A stretch of 64,000 nucleotides of DNA from Paramacrobiotus metropolitanus (GCF_019649055.1 NW_026570228.1:124001-188000); one strand, 5' to 3'; positions 22,086-33,703 are shown, counted from the stretch's first letter. Numbers and translations are program-made. Notes: generated by a model from the letters alone, not told the origin.

Positions 22086-23848
22086 TCATACGCCTTTTCC
22101 TCGGGCGGGTACGTATAGGCTGGAACTGTTTCGCACGAACAATTTCAGTTTCTCCACAAACTCGTTCTTATCAAAATCCTTTCCGCTGTCGGCCAGTTCT
22201 GAGAAGATCAAAATATAACCCATGGTGCTACCTGCGGTCTAAGAAACATAGGGACACATTTACACATCGCGACGTTGCCGTAACCATGGTACTACAGTAA
22301 CAATAAAAACTGTTGTCTGACAATAAATTAAATCTTAAACCCACCGCAATAGCCGATTCCCGACTAAAGGTCACACCGCCCATGGTAATGGACACCGGCT
22401 CCTCTCGGATTTGTTTGACATATCTCTTCAAATCGCGATCTTTGCCGGCTTCGCCGTCCAGAGCGTTAGCGATCATTTGGCTCTGCAAAATTCTAGTGAA
22501 ATCACGAACATCGTATTCACACAAAAACGAACCTTCTCAAACAGGAAAACCAGAGCACCAACGTGAAGCATCAGCAGCACTCCATATTGAATCAGCTCCA
22601 TGCCGGCCAGAATAGCCATACGATCCGATCTTGCGTTCATCGCCTCGCTGAAGCGCTGACTAATAGAATAACCACATGCCAGGCACAGCCCATACAGTTC
22701 CATGCAGCGGATAAAATTCACGGCGTTCAACTGTTTATCGAATTCTCGCATTTTATCCATCAGAAATTTATGATCTTCAAATGCCTGCACAATCAATTCT
22801 CTCTGTTTAACCTGGACTTTTTCTGGGACTTCGACATCCGGATCAAAGGTAACGTTGAGGGCAATGCGGCGAAATATAATTCCCAAGATCAGCGCGACAA
22901 AAACCACGAGGAATTGAATGGCTTCTTTACTGAAGATCGACACCGTCCAGAAGACGTCGAACAGCGCCGTTAACCTAGAGTAGAATCGAAATCATAATTT
23001 CAAGATTTTTAATTTCAAACACCCGATCAAATTTATTGAAAATCAAACAAGCTTTTATGTGTTAAAATATATGATTTGTACAAAAACTCTTTTAGTTTGA
23101 GTAATTCTTGTTAAGACAATTTTAAACAAAAAAATTAATGGGTATATAAACTGCCCAAAGGCAGCTGATGAAATTATAAAAATTATAAAATAGAGGAGAA
23201 TCCTGACTTTTATTCTATGGCCTAAAGGGAAGCATTTTCGAAAACTACTTCCCAGCCTATTCCCAGCCTCAAATTTATTCCTAAGCATCTCGAAATCGGA
23301 TGAAATGGGATTTCATTTCAACGCTATACTAACCAGCGCGCCACGTTATCCGGTATTATAGGCGCTGGATATTTCTCCCGAAACTGCACCAAGTCACTTT
23401 CCAGATTCTCGTACAGATCATCGCGAAAATAATAGATTCCCGGTCCAAGGCAGGCCACAAACCAGGTTACGGCGAAAATCACTACGGTGCGTTTGTCTTC
23501 TTTTGTAATAATACCGGAGAATTTCTCGCTGATTTCTTTCAGTAGAGAGTGGATCGGGGCGCCGGCTTTACGTAACAGGATAATAGCAATGGGTAGTGTC
23601 ACGCCTTCGGTGATGTAGACAATCAGGAGGATGTATGAGGAAAAATGGGTAAATTTTGGAATGGTGTCGCTGAGATAGTCGTAACAGTGAAACAGCAGTG
23701 TGGATGCTTGAAAGACTGCGAGAACTTTCGATATCAGCTGGCGTAGTTTTGTCCAACAGGTTGGTTTGGAAAAGGGAGCGGGCATAAGACCCAGTATGTC
23801 CAGGACCCACAAGAGGGGTACGGTGAACTTTTCAATAATTTGTGCCAT
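22086..23848 (-). CDS. Gustatory-receptor-like seven-TM chemoreceptor (copy 2)
   Basis: Four exons on the minus strand: 23848-23334 (ends phase 2 at GTTAGT), 22974-22533 (CTCTAG acceptor, GTTCGT donor), 22482-22345 and 22238-22086, giving 415 residues. Exon 3 is exactly 138 bp, as in the copy at 11.3 kb, and also begins SQ after TTTGCAG. It holds EEPVSITMGGVTFSRESAIA. The last exon begins TAGSTMGYILIFSELADSGK. The first intron, after ARW, is extra relative to copy 1 and splits the region before FSKEAIQFLVV. Both copies share FTHFSSYILL and a CLGP(G/K)xY motif. Identification rests on the C-terminal signature and conserved phase-0 introns of the family. Confidence 0.75.
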
Positions 23849-24290
23849 TCCGGTTCTCCGAAACTCGTTGCACGCTTACAGTGTAACCACGCATTTGGTA
23901 CATCACTACATGTCTATAGCGGTATACTGTATGACGGTATAAGCAAGCAGAATGTTTTATTCACTTCAGACACATGGTGGATTCGTTGAATTTAGTGCAG
24001 CATTCAACTTGCAAGATCATTACATCCTGTCATTTAATATTGACATTCTCTATCTCGGGTTGCGTTAAGGTGCATATCCCGCTGTTCATCGTGCATAAGG
24101 TGCTACTGCCGGTCGCATGACTGTTGACAGAGCTTCCTATCGGGAATTACATGGGTGTGTAACAGCTCGCGTCAAGCAACTTAGGTCAGACTGAAACCGA
24201 TGCATGCTGGTAGCCCTTAGTAAGCTAAATAAGCTGTAACCGCACGACGGAAGCGAGTCGCATGTGGATCGCAGATGTCAGTAAGAGGGG
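23849..24290. other. Spacer before the tandem duplication
   Basis: Upstream region of the minus-strand receptor. No other feature seen. Confidence 0.45.
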
Positions 24291-24851
24291 TGATTAATTT
24301 TCTTTTCCCTAACAGTCTCATGTCAAAACTGACATTTGTTGTGCATGATTTTGGAAGAAAAATTAATATCAGAGCAAACAAATCTGGTTGGAGTTCGGTG
24401 GCGAATTATTTGGCAGCGCGGCGAAGACTGAACCCGGAGCACTGCTTTGACATTTCATGCTATTCATCGGTGGGAACTCGTAGTACCGTTAACAGCCTAT
24501 ACCGTAAACATATAATAGTGCACGTATTATTTTTTGTGGTACTTGCTACGGATGCTAGCATTTTGCGTGCATTACTCATAATACGCTCATTTCACACTGA
24601 CATGACCTCTACGCAGCTAAGCACCACATATGATGACTCGAGAAAACTAAATTGAGCGTCTGCTTCTCTTTTGTGACAATAGCTTTGACGGCGTCGTGGC
24701 ACATAGGTGCAAATCTGTTTATTGCCGTGACTTAAAAAGGGGAACAGATAAAATGCCGAATTCCTTATGCACGAAAGCCTGAGAAATATCGTATCTGTCG
24801 AGAAATTTAACGCAAAATACTACTACCTAAATTAACATCGTGTGGTGATGC

Positions 24852-25040
24852 TTGGCCATTGTACCCAATGGTATTCGACTGATGTTTTTTTTTTGCTTTA
24901 CACCGGCATGCCGTTGCGCCATTCCGTGTGCACATTTTCTTCCTCGTGGCATCCAACATCGTAGCCGACAATGTCAGCAAGCTATCATACAGTCTGTCTC
25001 CAAACATCATGTCTGCCGACAAAATATTCCGGTGCACACG
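24852..25040 (+). pseudogene. Relic of an NRLW-family GPCR (TM1-TM2), copy 1
   Basis: LAIVPNG is the TM1 signature of the array receptors. After a frame change in a poly-T run, RHAVAPFRVHIFFLV and ASNIVADNVSKLSYS align to RHLITPFTVYIIFLL and SCNVLSDNICMLPYS of the receptor at 17.2 kb. No TM3-TM7 is found, so this is a decayed 5' fragment. Confidence 0.7.
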
Positions 25041-25332
25041 GCAGTGCTTATTCTGTACATGTAAGGAAACTACATGCTCTGTGCTGCCCCATTGCACATG
25101 TATCCATGTTGAAAAAGCATCAGTATTTTATCTACATAAAAATGTATAAAACATGACCGTCCACTCTGATAAATTTTACAATCTGCATACAAGTTACTAC
25201 GTTTCTACAATCATGTCACACAGCGTAAACCCGGTGCCAATCTTGCCACATTTTTATTATCTACATGCCGTTAAAGCAAAGAAGATGTTTCCAAAAGTAC
25301 GTGTAATTTTGTCATCAACGTCTGTTTGCTTG

Positions 25333-25449
25333 TTAGCCGCCACCAGCCCAGCCAGTTATGTTCATCGTTTTCAGGCATTCTTGGTTTGGTGAATTCTTGT
25401 TGGCCAATTCAGAAAATAGGAGCACGTAGCTAATTGCACCTCCAGCAGC
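25333..25449 (-). pseudogene. Orphan duplicate of a gustatory-receptor-like terminal exon
   Basis: Identical to the last exon (26763-26647) of the receptor at 26.6-28.3 kb. It encodes AAGGAISYVLLFSELANKNS, then 18 further residues ending AGGG-stop. The acceptor TGCGTAG is kept, but the sequence upstream of it is now the 144-bp fragment of another receptor, so the polypyrimidine context is lost. Possible alternative last exon, more likely dead. Confidence 0.8.
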
Positions 25450-25458
25450 CTACGCACC

Positions 25459-25602
25459 TTTCGCATACGATTACACCATCGATTATCTGCAGAAGCTAGA
25501 TAAGCAGGATGGATCGCCAAGTGTTGGCATTATCGCGCTGGTGTTGCTCCGCTACCTTTACTGGTTATCTAACTTGCTGTTCTTCTGGATGATGGCGCAG
25601 TG
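25459..25602 (+). pseudogene. 144-bp fragment of the receptor gene at 28.8 kb
   Basis: Exact match, as read by eye, to 29016-29159 in exon 1 of the next plus-strand receptor (FAYDYTIDYLQKL through WMMAQ). It sits exactly between the two tandem copies and ends inside a codon at both sides. TG at the right end and TTT at the left are shared by donor and flank or nearly so. It looks like a templated filler at the duplication junction. Confidence 0.85.
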
Positions 25603-26770
25603 ATTAATTTTCTTTTCCCTAACAGTCTCATGTCAAAACTGACATTTGTTGTGCATGATTTTGGAAGAAAAATTAATATCAGAGCAAACAAATCTGGTTG
25701 GAGTTCGGTGGCGAATTATTTGGCAGCGCGGCGAAGACTGAACCCGGAGCACTGCTTTGACATTTCATGCTATTCATCGGTGGGAACTCGTAGTACCGTT
25801 AACAGCCTATACCGTAAACATATAATAGTGCACGTATTATTTTTTGTGGTACTTGCTACGGATGCTAGCATTTTGCGTGCATTACTCATAATACGCTCAT
25901 TTCACACTGACATGACCTCTACGCAGCTAAGCACCACATATGATGACTCGAGAAAAACTAAATTGAGCGTCTGCTTCTCTTTTGTGACAATAGCTTTGAC
26001 GGCGTCGTGGCACATAGGTGCAAATCTGTTTATTGCCGTGACTTAAAAAAGGGGGAACAGATAAAAATGCCGAATTCCTTATGCACGAAAGCCTGAGAAA
26101 TATCGTATCTGTCGAGAAATTTAACGCAAAATACTACTACCTAAATTAACATCGTGTGGTGATGCTTGGCCATTGTACCCAATGGTATTCGACTGATGTT
26201 TTTTTTTTGCTTTACACCGGCATGCCGTTGCGCCATTCCGTGTGCACATTTTCTTCCTCGTGGCATCCAACATCGTAGCCGACAATGTCAGCAAGCTATC
26301 ATACAGTCTGTCTCCAAACATCATGTCTGCCGACAAAATATTCCGGTGCACACGGCAGTGCTTATTCTGTACATGTAAGGAAACTACATGCTCTGTGCTG
26401 CCCCATTGCACATGTATCCATGTTGAAAAAGCATCAGTATTTTATCTACATAAAAATGTATAAAACATGACCGTCCACTCTGATAAATTTTACAATCTGC
26501 ATACAAGTTACTACGTTTCTACAATCATGTCACACAGCGTAAACCCGGTGCCAATCTTGCCACATTTTTATTATCTACATGCCGTTAAAGCAAAGAAGAT
26601 GTTTCCAAAAGTACGTGTAATTTTGTCATCAACGTCTGTTTGCTTGTTAGCCGCCACCAGCCCAGCCAGTTATGTTCATCGTTTTCAGGCATTCTTGGTT
26701 TGGTGAATTCTTGTTGGCCAATTCAGAAAATAGGAGCACGTAGCTAATTGCACCTCCAGCAGCCTACGCA
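25601..26770. repeat. Tandem duplication, copy 2 (1170 bp)
   Basis: Partner of 24291-25456, four bases longer through homopolymer differences only. This copy is contiguous with the rest of the minus-strand receptor gene, so it is the ancestral position. Confidence 0.9.
26166..26354 (+). pseudogene. Relic of an NRLW-family GPCR (TM1-TM2), copy 2
   Basis: Same sequence and same frame change as the relic at 24852-25040, carried along in the duplicated unit. Confidence 0.7.
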
Positions 26771-28308
26771 GCAAAACAACATTTAAGTTTCATGCTATAA
26801 AAGTTTTAATTCGAACCTACGGCTCCATCCTGCTTGTTTAATTCGAACTCCAAAAGTTTTAATTCCAAAAGTTTTAACTCCAAAAGTTTTAATTCGAACC
26901 TACGGCTCCAACTATCCTGCTTGCTACAAGTTCAAACAAATTTTACAGATGGGAGCAACGAGAAAGCCAGAGTGCAAATAGTGGCGCGCGATTTCTTTAC
27001 CCACCGCAAATGCTGCCTCTCGGGTCACCACAATGCCGCCAAGCGTGAAACAGCCAGGTCGCCGAAAAGCACAAGTTCTTCGGAGTTGTGCCACATTTTG
27101 ACCGCACAATGTTTCCGGTATTAATATGGCTTCGTCTATCCATTCCATTGTCAGTTGGCCCTATACAAAAAGCCCAGACAAATCTAGGTAGTTTTGTTTC
27201 TTTCAAGAGCAGGTTGCTTCCGTAAAATGCTGCTGTATATTAAGAACGAACTTTAATACGTTCCTTAAAGAACGTACTTTAATACTGCGTTGTTTGTTCA
27301 CGCTTGCATTTCTATTTATCCTCCTGGCGGTAAGAACAACAACAAACAGATCCTCACCTGCTCGTAACAGTGCACCGTTGCACAAACAATTAGCGTTACC
27401 ATAAAAAAATTATACGCCAATGCAGCGAAGTCACCCGGCATAATCGGCTTATCATCTCGCAAAGCAATACTGTCAGAGTACGCAATATCCACAATCCAGC
27501 CGAAATGATCCAGACACCCTAGTAATGTGATGATCGATAGATGACCATCCAAATCGGCTACGAGCTTGGATAGCTGGATAAACGATTCAAAGCACATTAA
27601 CTTGGCTTTGGGTGAGTCGTGTTGTTGTGATACGATCCCGGTTCTTAGCAGATGGTAAAGGCACGCTGTTAGGTTACCCAAAAGTACATTGAAACCAACC
27701 GATAATATTTTGCCCAGATGATTTATCCGCACAAGAATAATATTGCACACCATCATGATGTCCGCATGCTTCCAATTAAAGGGACCGCCATACAAGTTCT
27801 GCAAGAGTTTGACGGTGTCACCCAGTGGTACCGCAATGTCATAGGTGTATGTTACAAATAGGAACACAGTGAGAACAACTGCACAGTGAATGAGTAAACC
27901 GATAATAATTTTTATTTTAATCTTGTTTGTGAAGAGATGCGAATATTTATCAAGCTCGATCAGAATCTGCTCAATCTGACCACTGCAACTCCACATTTTT
28001 CCCATGCATAGTATGGTCGAAAGCCAGTAGATATAGCGTAAACTTCCCATAGCAAAAATTCCGAAACTCGGAGAGGTTGCCTCGCGGTTGAAGTGGTGTT
28101 GAGCGGTGAAATCGTAGGCAGAAAATCCTTGTACAACAAACTGCAGAGCAATACTGATAAACATGTAGCAAGAAACTGCACATTTGGCAGTCCTTGATTT
28201 TAGTGTAATGCAGAAAAGCCCCGTAAGCTGCAGCGCTACCATCCATGGAAAGGTCACTTTTCCCATGAAACCGCTGGCTTTCCAATAATATCCGAATTTG
28301 TTGGCCAT
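26647..28308 (-). CDS. Gustatory-receptor-like seven-TM chemoreceptor (copy 3)
   Basis: Three exons on the minus strand: 28308-27358, 27160-27005 and 26763-26647, both introns phase 0 (GTGAGG...TATAG, GTGGGT...GCGTAG), total 407 residues. Exon 1 ends TVHCYEQ, matching YSYEQ in copies 4 and 6. Exon 2 ends RRPGCFTLGGIVVTREAAFA. Exon 3 opens AAGGAISYVLLFSELANKNS. Internal landmarks shared with copies 4 and 6 are VQGF.AYD, SFGIFA, LLGCLDHFGWIVD and RTG. The terminal exon is shorter than in its relatives and has been duplicated downstream. Intron 2 carries a small tandem repeat. The gene is divergently paired with copy 4, 516 bp away start to start. Confidence 0.78.
26799..26922. repeat. Short tandem repeats in receptor intron 2
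   Basis: AAAAGTTTTAATTCGAACCT plus ACGGCTCCA...CCTGCTTG occurs at about 26799 and about 26883, and CCAAAAGTTTTAA occurs three times between 26849 and 26895. It enlarges the intron before the acceptor. Confidence 0.8.
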
Positions 28309-28824
28309 TATTTCGAAACTAAATTGTGTCAGGTGTAAATTTTATATGCTAGCGCAGTAATTACCGAAACGTCAAAGAGTTAAAATATTGTCTCAGCGGA
28401 AGCCGACAGCCGTATTTTCACATTTCCGTGTTCGGGAAAGGGATTAATAGGTGGTACGAATCTTGACAGAATCCCGTTTTGACAGAATTTTATTTGTTGA
28501 GTGTATGATACGGCCAACGGCATTCACGGTTTATTAACCTCTCATTGCACCTAATACAGTGTGATCGAAACTGATGGAATCATCGGCTCGTCAAAGACTG
28601 GCGGAACCGTGCAGTGTTGATGCAGCTGCGCACTGTTACGCAAGCAAAGAGGTTTTTGTCAAATACTTAGGGAGCTACAAGTTATCGCTGCGGCCACACA
28701 GTTTGTTTTCAGAGCATTTTATGCAAGTAAAGCTGCAGATTTATGATATAACAGCATTATGATATTTATGCTTTAAAAATATTTGCGCTCACTTTTGATC
28801 AGTGGTCCGCAGGAGAAGCACACC
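28309..28824. promoter_or_regulatory. Divergent intergenic region of two receptors
   Basis: The ATGs of the minus-strand copy 3 (28308) and plus-strand copy 4 (28825) are 516 bp apart, so regulatory sequences for both are probably here. No TATA box stands out. The frame 28574-28762 has no family features. Confidence 0.4.
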
Positions 28825-30497
28825 ATGAATGATCTTGTCAAAGAGAACAGCGGGCACGTTAGCAGCGGTTTCATAGGAACAATCATGCGCCCACTGCTAT
28901 TTCCACTGCAGATTACCGGCTTCTTCTATTTCCGTCCAGTTTCGAAATTCGCTCGTTTAGCGCTGCGTGCGAATATGATCGTGTATGGTTGCATTCAGTT
29001 TATTGTACAAGGGTTTTTCGCATACGATTACACCATCGATTATCTGCAGAAGCTAGATAAGCAGGATGGATCGCCAAGTGTTGGCATTATCGCGCTGGTG
29101 TTGCTCCGCTACCTTTACTGGTTATCTAACTTGCTGTTCTTCTGGATGATGGCGCAGTGCAGCCCGCAAATCGAATTGCTGATTGCCTACTTGGATACAG
29201 ATTACTACCCTCAGTTCACGCGAAAAAACAAGATTCACTTCCTCCTCTGCCATGTCGCCTTCGTGACTCTGTTGATTATCGTCGCCGGATGTGTAATCTA
29301 CCAGTCGGAGATGGCGCTGTCTCTGGAAGCAGACCTCGCCGGGTATCAGAACATGTACGGTGGCATATTTCTTTGGAAGCATTCCAATATTCTGCTGATG
29401 GTGTACCGTATATTGAATCGGACAAACCAATTCGCCCGGATATTATTGCAGTCCTTCACCGGCCTTCTAGCATGCTGTGCGGGAATGGCGTATTCGGTCT
29501 TGAAAACCACTGCTTTATTGCAACATAACCTGGATAAGGCCAGGGTGGGAAATCTTCGGCATTTTATAAAACTGTCGAAGGCAATAGCTGATCTAGATGG
29601 TTATTTATCCATCCTGGTGCTTCTCGGGTGTCTTGATGAATTAGGATGGATAATTGATACGGCGTACAACATTAGCAATGACTGGAAGGACGGCATACAA
29701 CTTGATCCGGCATACACTGCTCTGCTCGGTTTGACTTGCTGTATGCTCTTGTCTAACGTAGCCGCAATGGTGTACAGTTACGAACAGGTATTCCTAAACT
29801 GTATAAGTCGAACACTGCACAAGCCTGTCCAATGGCTCAAACTTGTGCGTTCAGTTGTATTGCTTACTTTTATTCCTCGACTTTATTAGCACAAGCCAGT
29901 TACATTGCAAATTTTGTAAAACAGGATTAATTATAACAGAAAAATTTCTCGTAAATTATCCGTAACAACATTTTCGAGAAATGATTTTTAAACGGGGTGC
30001 AACCCAGTGCGCCAAGTGCACATGTTCAGTGTGCCCGTAATCTCTAAACCTGGATATTTATTTTTATTATATTCTCGTATCACTGTATTCCTGGTCTTCG
30101 TATGCGCTTTAGGCAATATCGGCAATGGACGCTATTAATGAGCATTCGGCGTATCGACTAGCATCCACAAGCGACGACGAGGAAGTGCGAATGTGCAAAA
30201 GTCGTTCTTTTCTGAGACCGGGATGTTTTACGCTGGGAGGCGTAATTATTTCAAGAGAAATCGCATTTGCGGTAAGAATGCATGCAAAAAATATATAAGT
30301 GATTTACGTGTTTCGCCCGCTGAAGTGGGTGTTTGACGTAGGCGACGGGTGGCGTGGTTAGCTACGTGTTTCTTTTCTCTGAACTGGCCAACAAAAATTC
30401 TACTGGACAAGAGCCGCTTCTGAAAGCCGTACAAGAGCTGTTATTACAGTGCACCAACGTAACGGCGCCAACAACAGCCGGAACAAATGTTGGATGA
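28825..30497 (+). CDS. Gustatory-receptor-like seven-TM chemoreceptor (copy 4)
   Basis: Three exons: 28825-29787, 30113-30271 and 30342-30497, both introns phase 0 (GTATTC...TTTAG, GTAAGA...CGTAG), total 425 residues. The ATG at 28825 (CACCATGA) is the first in the frame; the frame is open upstream without ATG. Exon 1 has VQGFFAYDYT, MYGGIFLWKHS, DLDGYLSILVLLGCLDELGW and ends MVYSYEQ. Exon 2 ends RPGCFTLGGVIISREIAFA. Exon 3 opens ATGGVVSYVFLFSELANKNS and ends with a polar tail. A 144-bp piece of exon 1 has been copied to 25.46 kb. Closest relatives are copies 3 and 6. Confidence 0.8.
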
Positions 30498-30895
30498 CCG
30501 CAACGAATTTAAAATTTTTTTTACGGATTTGATATTGGATTCGTCAAGCGTGTTTTATCTGCTGTCATGTTATAACTAACAGTGACCGACGAAAATTTGT
30601 CCACCGTTCATTAAGTCGAAGGGCTATGGCGCAACGCCCATTAAATACAACCTGTTCGCATTGCAAAGACTGTAGAATTAGCTGCTGCAGTAATCCTCCA
30701 TAATATGCAGGGCCGGGAAACGGGCTGATTCGAAGGAGTTAGTGTATGTCAATTGCACTTTATGAGTATTCACTAGACCGGTTCATGAAAGCCAATGGTA
30801 AACAGCAGAAATGAGGGAGGCATATACAACTGCCTTACGTTAATCTAATGACTTCGCTCTTTGAAGTCATTAAGGAACAAAACAATTTCAAGAAA
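30498..30895. other. Spacer between convergent genes
   Basis: 3' flanks of the receptor (plus) and repeat-protein gene (minus). No other feature seen. Confidence 0.5.
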
Positions 30896-31940
30896 CTATT
30901 TTCGGGGAGGACCCTGTTGTCCTCCTTGTTGGCCTTGCTGTTGGCCTTGTTGGGGAGGTCCTTGCTGACCACCTTGTTGTTGCTGACCACCTTGTTGGCC
31001 TTGTTGTTGGCCTCCTTGTTGGGGAGGTCCTTGCATACCTCCTTGTTGGGGAGGTCCCTGCTGACCGCCTTGTTGTTGCTGACCACCTTGTTGTTGCTGA
31101 CCACCTTGTTGGCCTTGCTGTTGGCCTTGCTGGGGAGGTCCTTGTTGACCACTTTGTTGGCCTTGTTGTTGACCTCCTTGTTGGGGAGGTCCTTGCTGGC
31201 CGCCTTGTTGGGGAGGTCCTTGCTGACCACTTTGTTGGCCTTGTTGTTGACCTCCTTGTTGGGGAGGTCCTTGCTGACCACCTTGTTGTTGCTGACCACC
31301 TTGTTGGCCTTGTTGTTGGCCTCCTTGTTGGGGAGGTCCTTGCTGGCCGCCTTGTTGGGGAGGTCCTTGCTGACCACTTTGTTGGCCTTGTTGTTGACCT
31401 CCTTGTTGGGGAGGTCCTTGCTGGCCGCCTTGTTGGGGAGGTCCTTGCTGACCACTTTGTTGGCCTTGTTGTTGACCTCCTTGTTGGGGAGGTCCTTGCT
31501 GACCACCTTGTTGTTGCTGACCACCTTGTTGGCCTTGTTGTTGGCCTCCTTGTTGGGGAGGTCCTTGCTGACCACCTTGTTGTTGCTGACCACCTTGTTG
31601 GCCTTGTTGTTGGCCTCCTTGTTGGGGAGGTCCTTGCTGGCCGCCTTGTTGGGGAGGTCCTTGTTGCTGCTGACCACCTTGTTGGGGAGGTCCTTGCTGT
31701 TGCTGTGTTGGACGGGCGTGCATAACGGCGACAAGGCCTGTAATGTAAAAGTTAGTTAACACAATATTGCAGTCACAATACAGTGTACAGTATATTATGC
31801 TACAAAAGTTCCGCTTCGATGTTTAGAACGTTTTTCTCTATGATATAGCTGATGAGTTATAACGGCTGCGTCAGCGTTATAACTTCTGTAGTTACATTTG
31901 ACTCACCGGCTAGCGCAAGGAATACCAAAGCTGCCTTCAT
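30896..31940 (-). CDS. Secreted Gln/Gly/Pro repeat protein, paralog on the minus strand
   Basis: Exon 1 (31940-31907) encodes MKAALVFLALA and ends in phase 1 at GTGAGT. Exon 2 (31737-30896, after ATTACAG) adds GLVAVMHARPTQQQQ, then about 265 residues of QQGGQQGPP-type repeats, ending PPRK. Total 291 residues. Signal peptide, intron position and phase match the gene at 9.4-10.9 kb. Repeat units differ in number and order, as expected from replication slippage or unequal exchange. The mature protein has no cysteine. The C-terminus (GPPRK) differs from the paralog (YAPFSN). Overlapping frames on both strands are repeat shadows. Confidence 0.82.
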
Positions 31941-32048
31941 GGTTAATATTAAAACAAATCACACGGTTTAATTAAACTTTTTACCAGAAGGGCTAGTCTT
32001 GGTTAAGGTAGAAAACAAGTGACTGTGGCTTTTAAGTCGGCTGCGGTG

Positions 32049-32061
32049 TATTTATATAGGA
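32049..32061 (-). promoter_or_regulatory. Candidate TATA box of the minus-strand repeat-protein gene
   Basis: On the minus strand CCTATATAAATAC lies about 110 bp before the ATG at 31940, similar to the spacing in the 9.4-kb paralog. Confidence 0.5.
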
Positions 32062-33703
32062 AAGTTTCTGTTCGCCAAGCGCTTTCCAACCGGATATCCA
32101 AAATCTTGCAGGGCACCGTAAAACTTTCAAACGGTGCCCTGGGTTGCGTATAAACTCTTGCAAATTTGCGCACCCAGCATACATGGGCATCCTACTCGTC
32201 GACAAGGTTCTTTAGCTTTGCTGAAGACAGCACAAATTGAGCTTGTACCGTTAACTACAACTTCCTGTTGCATGTGCCAGCCACGCGTTAGGTTGAAGTG
32301 GCGACACGTGCCACTTTACGCGTTTATTTCATACAGTTACTATCAGGAAATACATGGTACCCACCTGGTATTCCAGGTTTTTAAATTTTAATGCATCTTA
32401 AATGGATGAGTTTTAATGTTTCACAATTGCGCTTCGTAGTTATTATTTTGTTAACTTGTATGCCGTACCGGCCGTGGTATTCGCATCTTTTTTTCAAAAC
32501 AGCTAAAATTAACTTTGGTCCTATGGAATTTGGATACTTCTATATGTAATCCCGCATTCAGTTTTTGCGTATTTCTCCTTATTTTCTTTTCTATGAAAGC
32601 TGTTTTAGAGCTGTTCATATCTATCCTTACTTTATTTCATTATATCACGTGGTATTGCATTTCGCATTTCAAAGTCGTTTCAGTTTTTTTTGTTGCGGTA
32701 ATCGATCGAAGAGAAGAAATAAATGCTAAAATTAACATCCATGCGCTTTTTCAATATGCATCATTTTTTGACCTCTGATGTGACCTTGATTCGTAATGTC
32801 ACTTTTACTTTCTGGAAATACAATGTAAAAAAAGGTAAAAAAAGGTGTTTGCTGGTTGCTGCCCATGGATGCTGGTTGTTGCCCTTTTAGAACTAAGTTT
32901 ACCCATATACTGAAGCACATGAGTGTATTCTGAGCGGCTCACCATTTTGTGAGTTGGATGTACGTGCTCTGAAAAGCTTATTAAGAACTTAGTAGCATGA
33001 TTTCTATCGGAAACCCTTTACTCTGTTATTAAACTCGTTAATAACTCGACTTTTGTTTTCGCTTCTTAGTCGACTGTGCTGTTTACTACGAAGTTACAAA
33101 CAGTTGCCTCAGTTTCCTTTGATGATTTTCAGATACTAAACCCTATCCTGGTGTTACAAAAATACAATTTAGGACACTATTATCTTTTAACCACACGTCG
33201 TAATTCTGTGTTCGTACGATAAAGTGCATGTATATGACGCTAAGACCGATTTTCTGAGCGAGGACTGAAAAAAGCCGGTTTTATATTCTTATCAGCCGTA
33301 GACGTCGTAAACGTCTGCTTTGCCATTGAAATTTTGGGTACTGAAACATTGACCTGGCGGCTCACACAGCATCCTAAATTGTACTGCACCGGATGGACAA
33401 CAGATACCACGAAACACTGATCGCCTTATTTGAACAAGAGCGTTTGCAGTCTCACTTTAAAATGCCAGGGCTTGCTGATATTGTGGGCAGTCGCTTCTAC
33501 GAAATCATTCAAATAAGCAACACATCATGCAGTACTATCCCTAAACGTTTGCACATCATTATACGAGCTGGAACACTGCGCTATGCTTATCCCTGCCTTC
33601 CTTTGAGCGAGCTAGGGGGTCGTTGAAAACAGACAGCTACGGTAACCTTAAATCAGATGACTTTACAGTGATTCACTGCTGCAGCGGCGCTCGCTAACCT
33701 TCC
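32062..33703. other. Spacer, no gene recognised
   Basis: AT-rich with short frames lacking recognisable motifs (including 32515-32778 and 33393-33626). The last 300 bp should include the upstream region of the next receptor. Confidence 0.5.

Larger units (their letters stand above)
24291..25456. repeat. Tandem duplication, copy 1 (1166 bp)
   Basis: It matches 25601-26770 along its whole length. By eye the only differences are homopolymer lengths: an A run near 24645, A and G runs near 24735, and an A run near 24750, four bases in all. The unit starts TGATTAATTTTC and ends at CTACGCA, the reversed splice acceptor of the last exon of the minus-strand receptor at 26.6-28.3 kb. It therefore carries that exon, its 3' flank and a GPCR relic. 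Confidence 0.9.

Noticed and set aside
24275-26046. Repeated frames of 126-148 residues (INFLFPNSLMSK...)
   Set aside because: They lie in the 3' flank of the receptor, differ only through homopolymer shifts and show no family motif.
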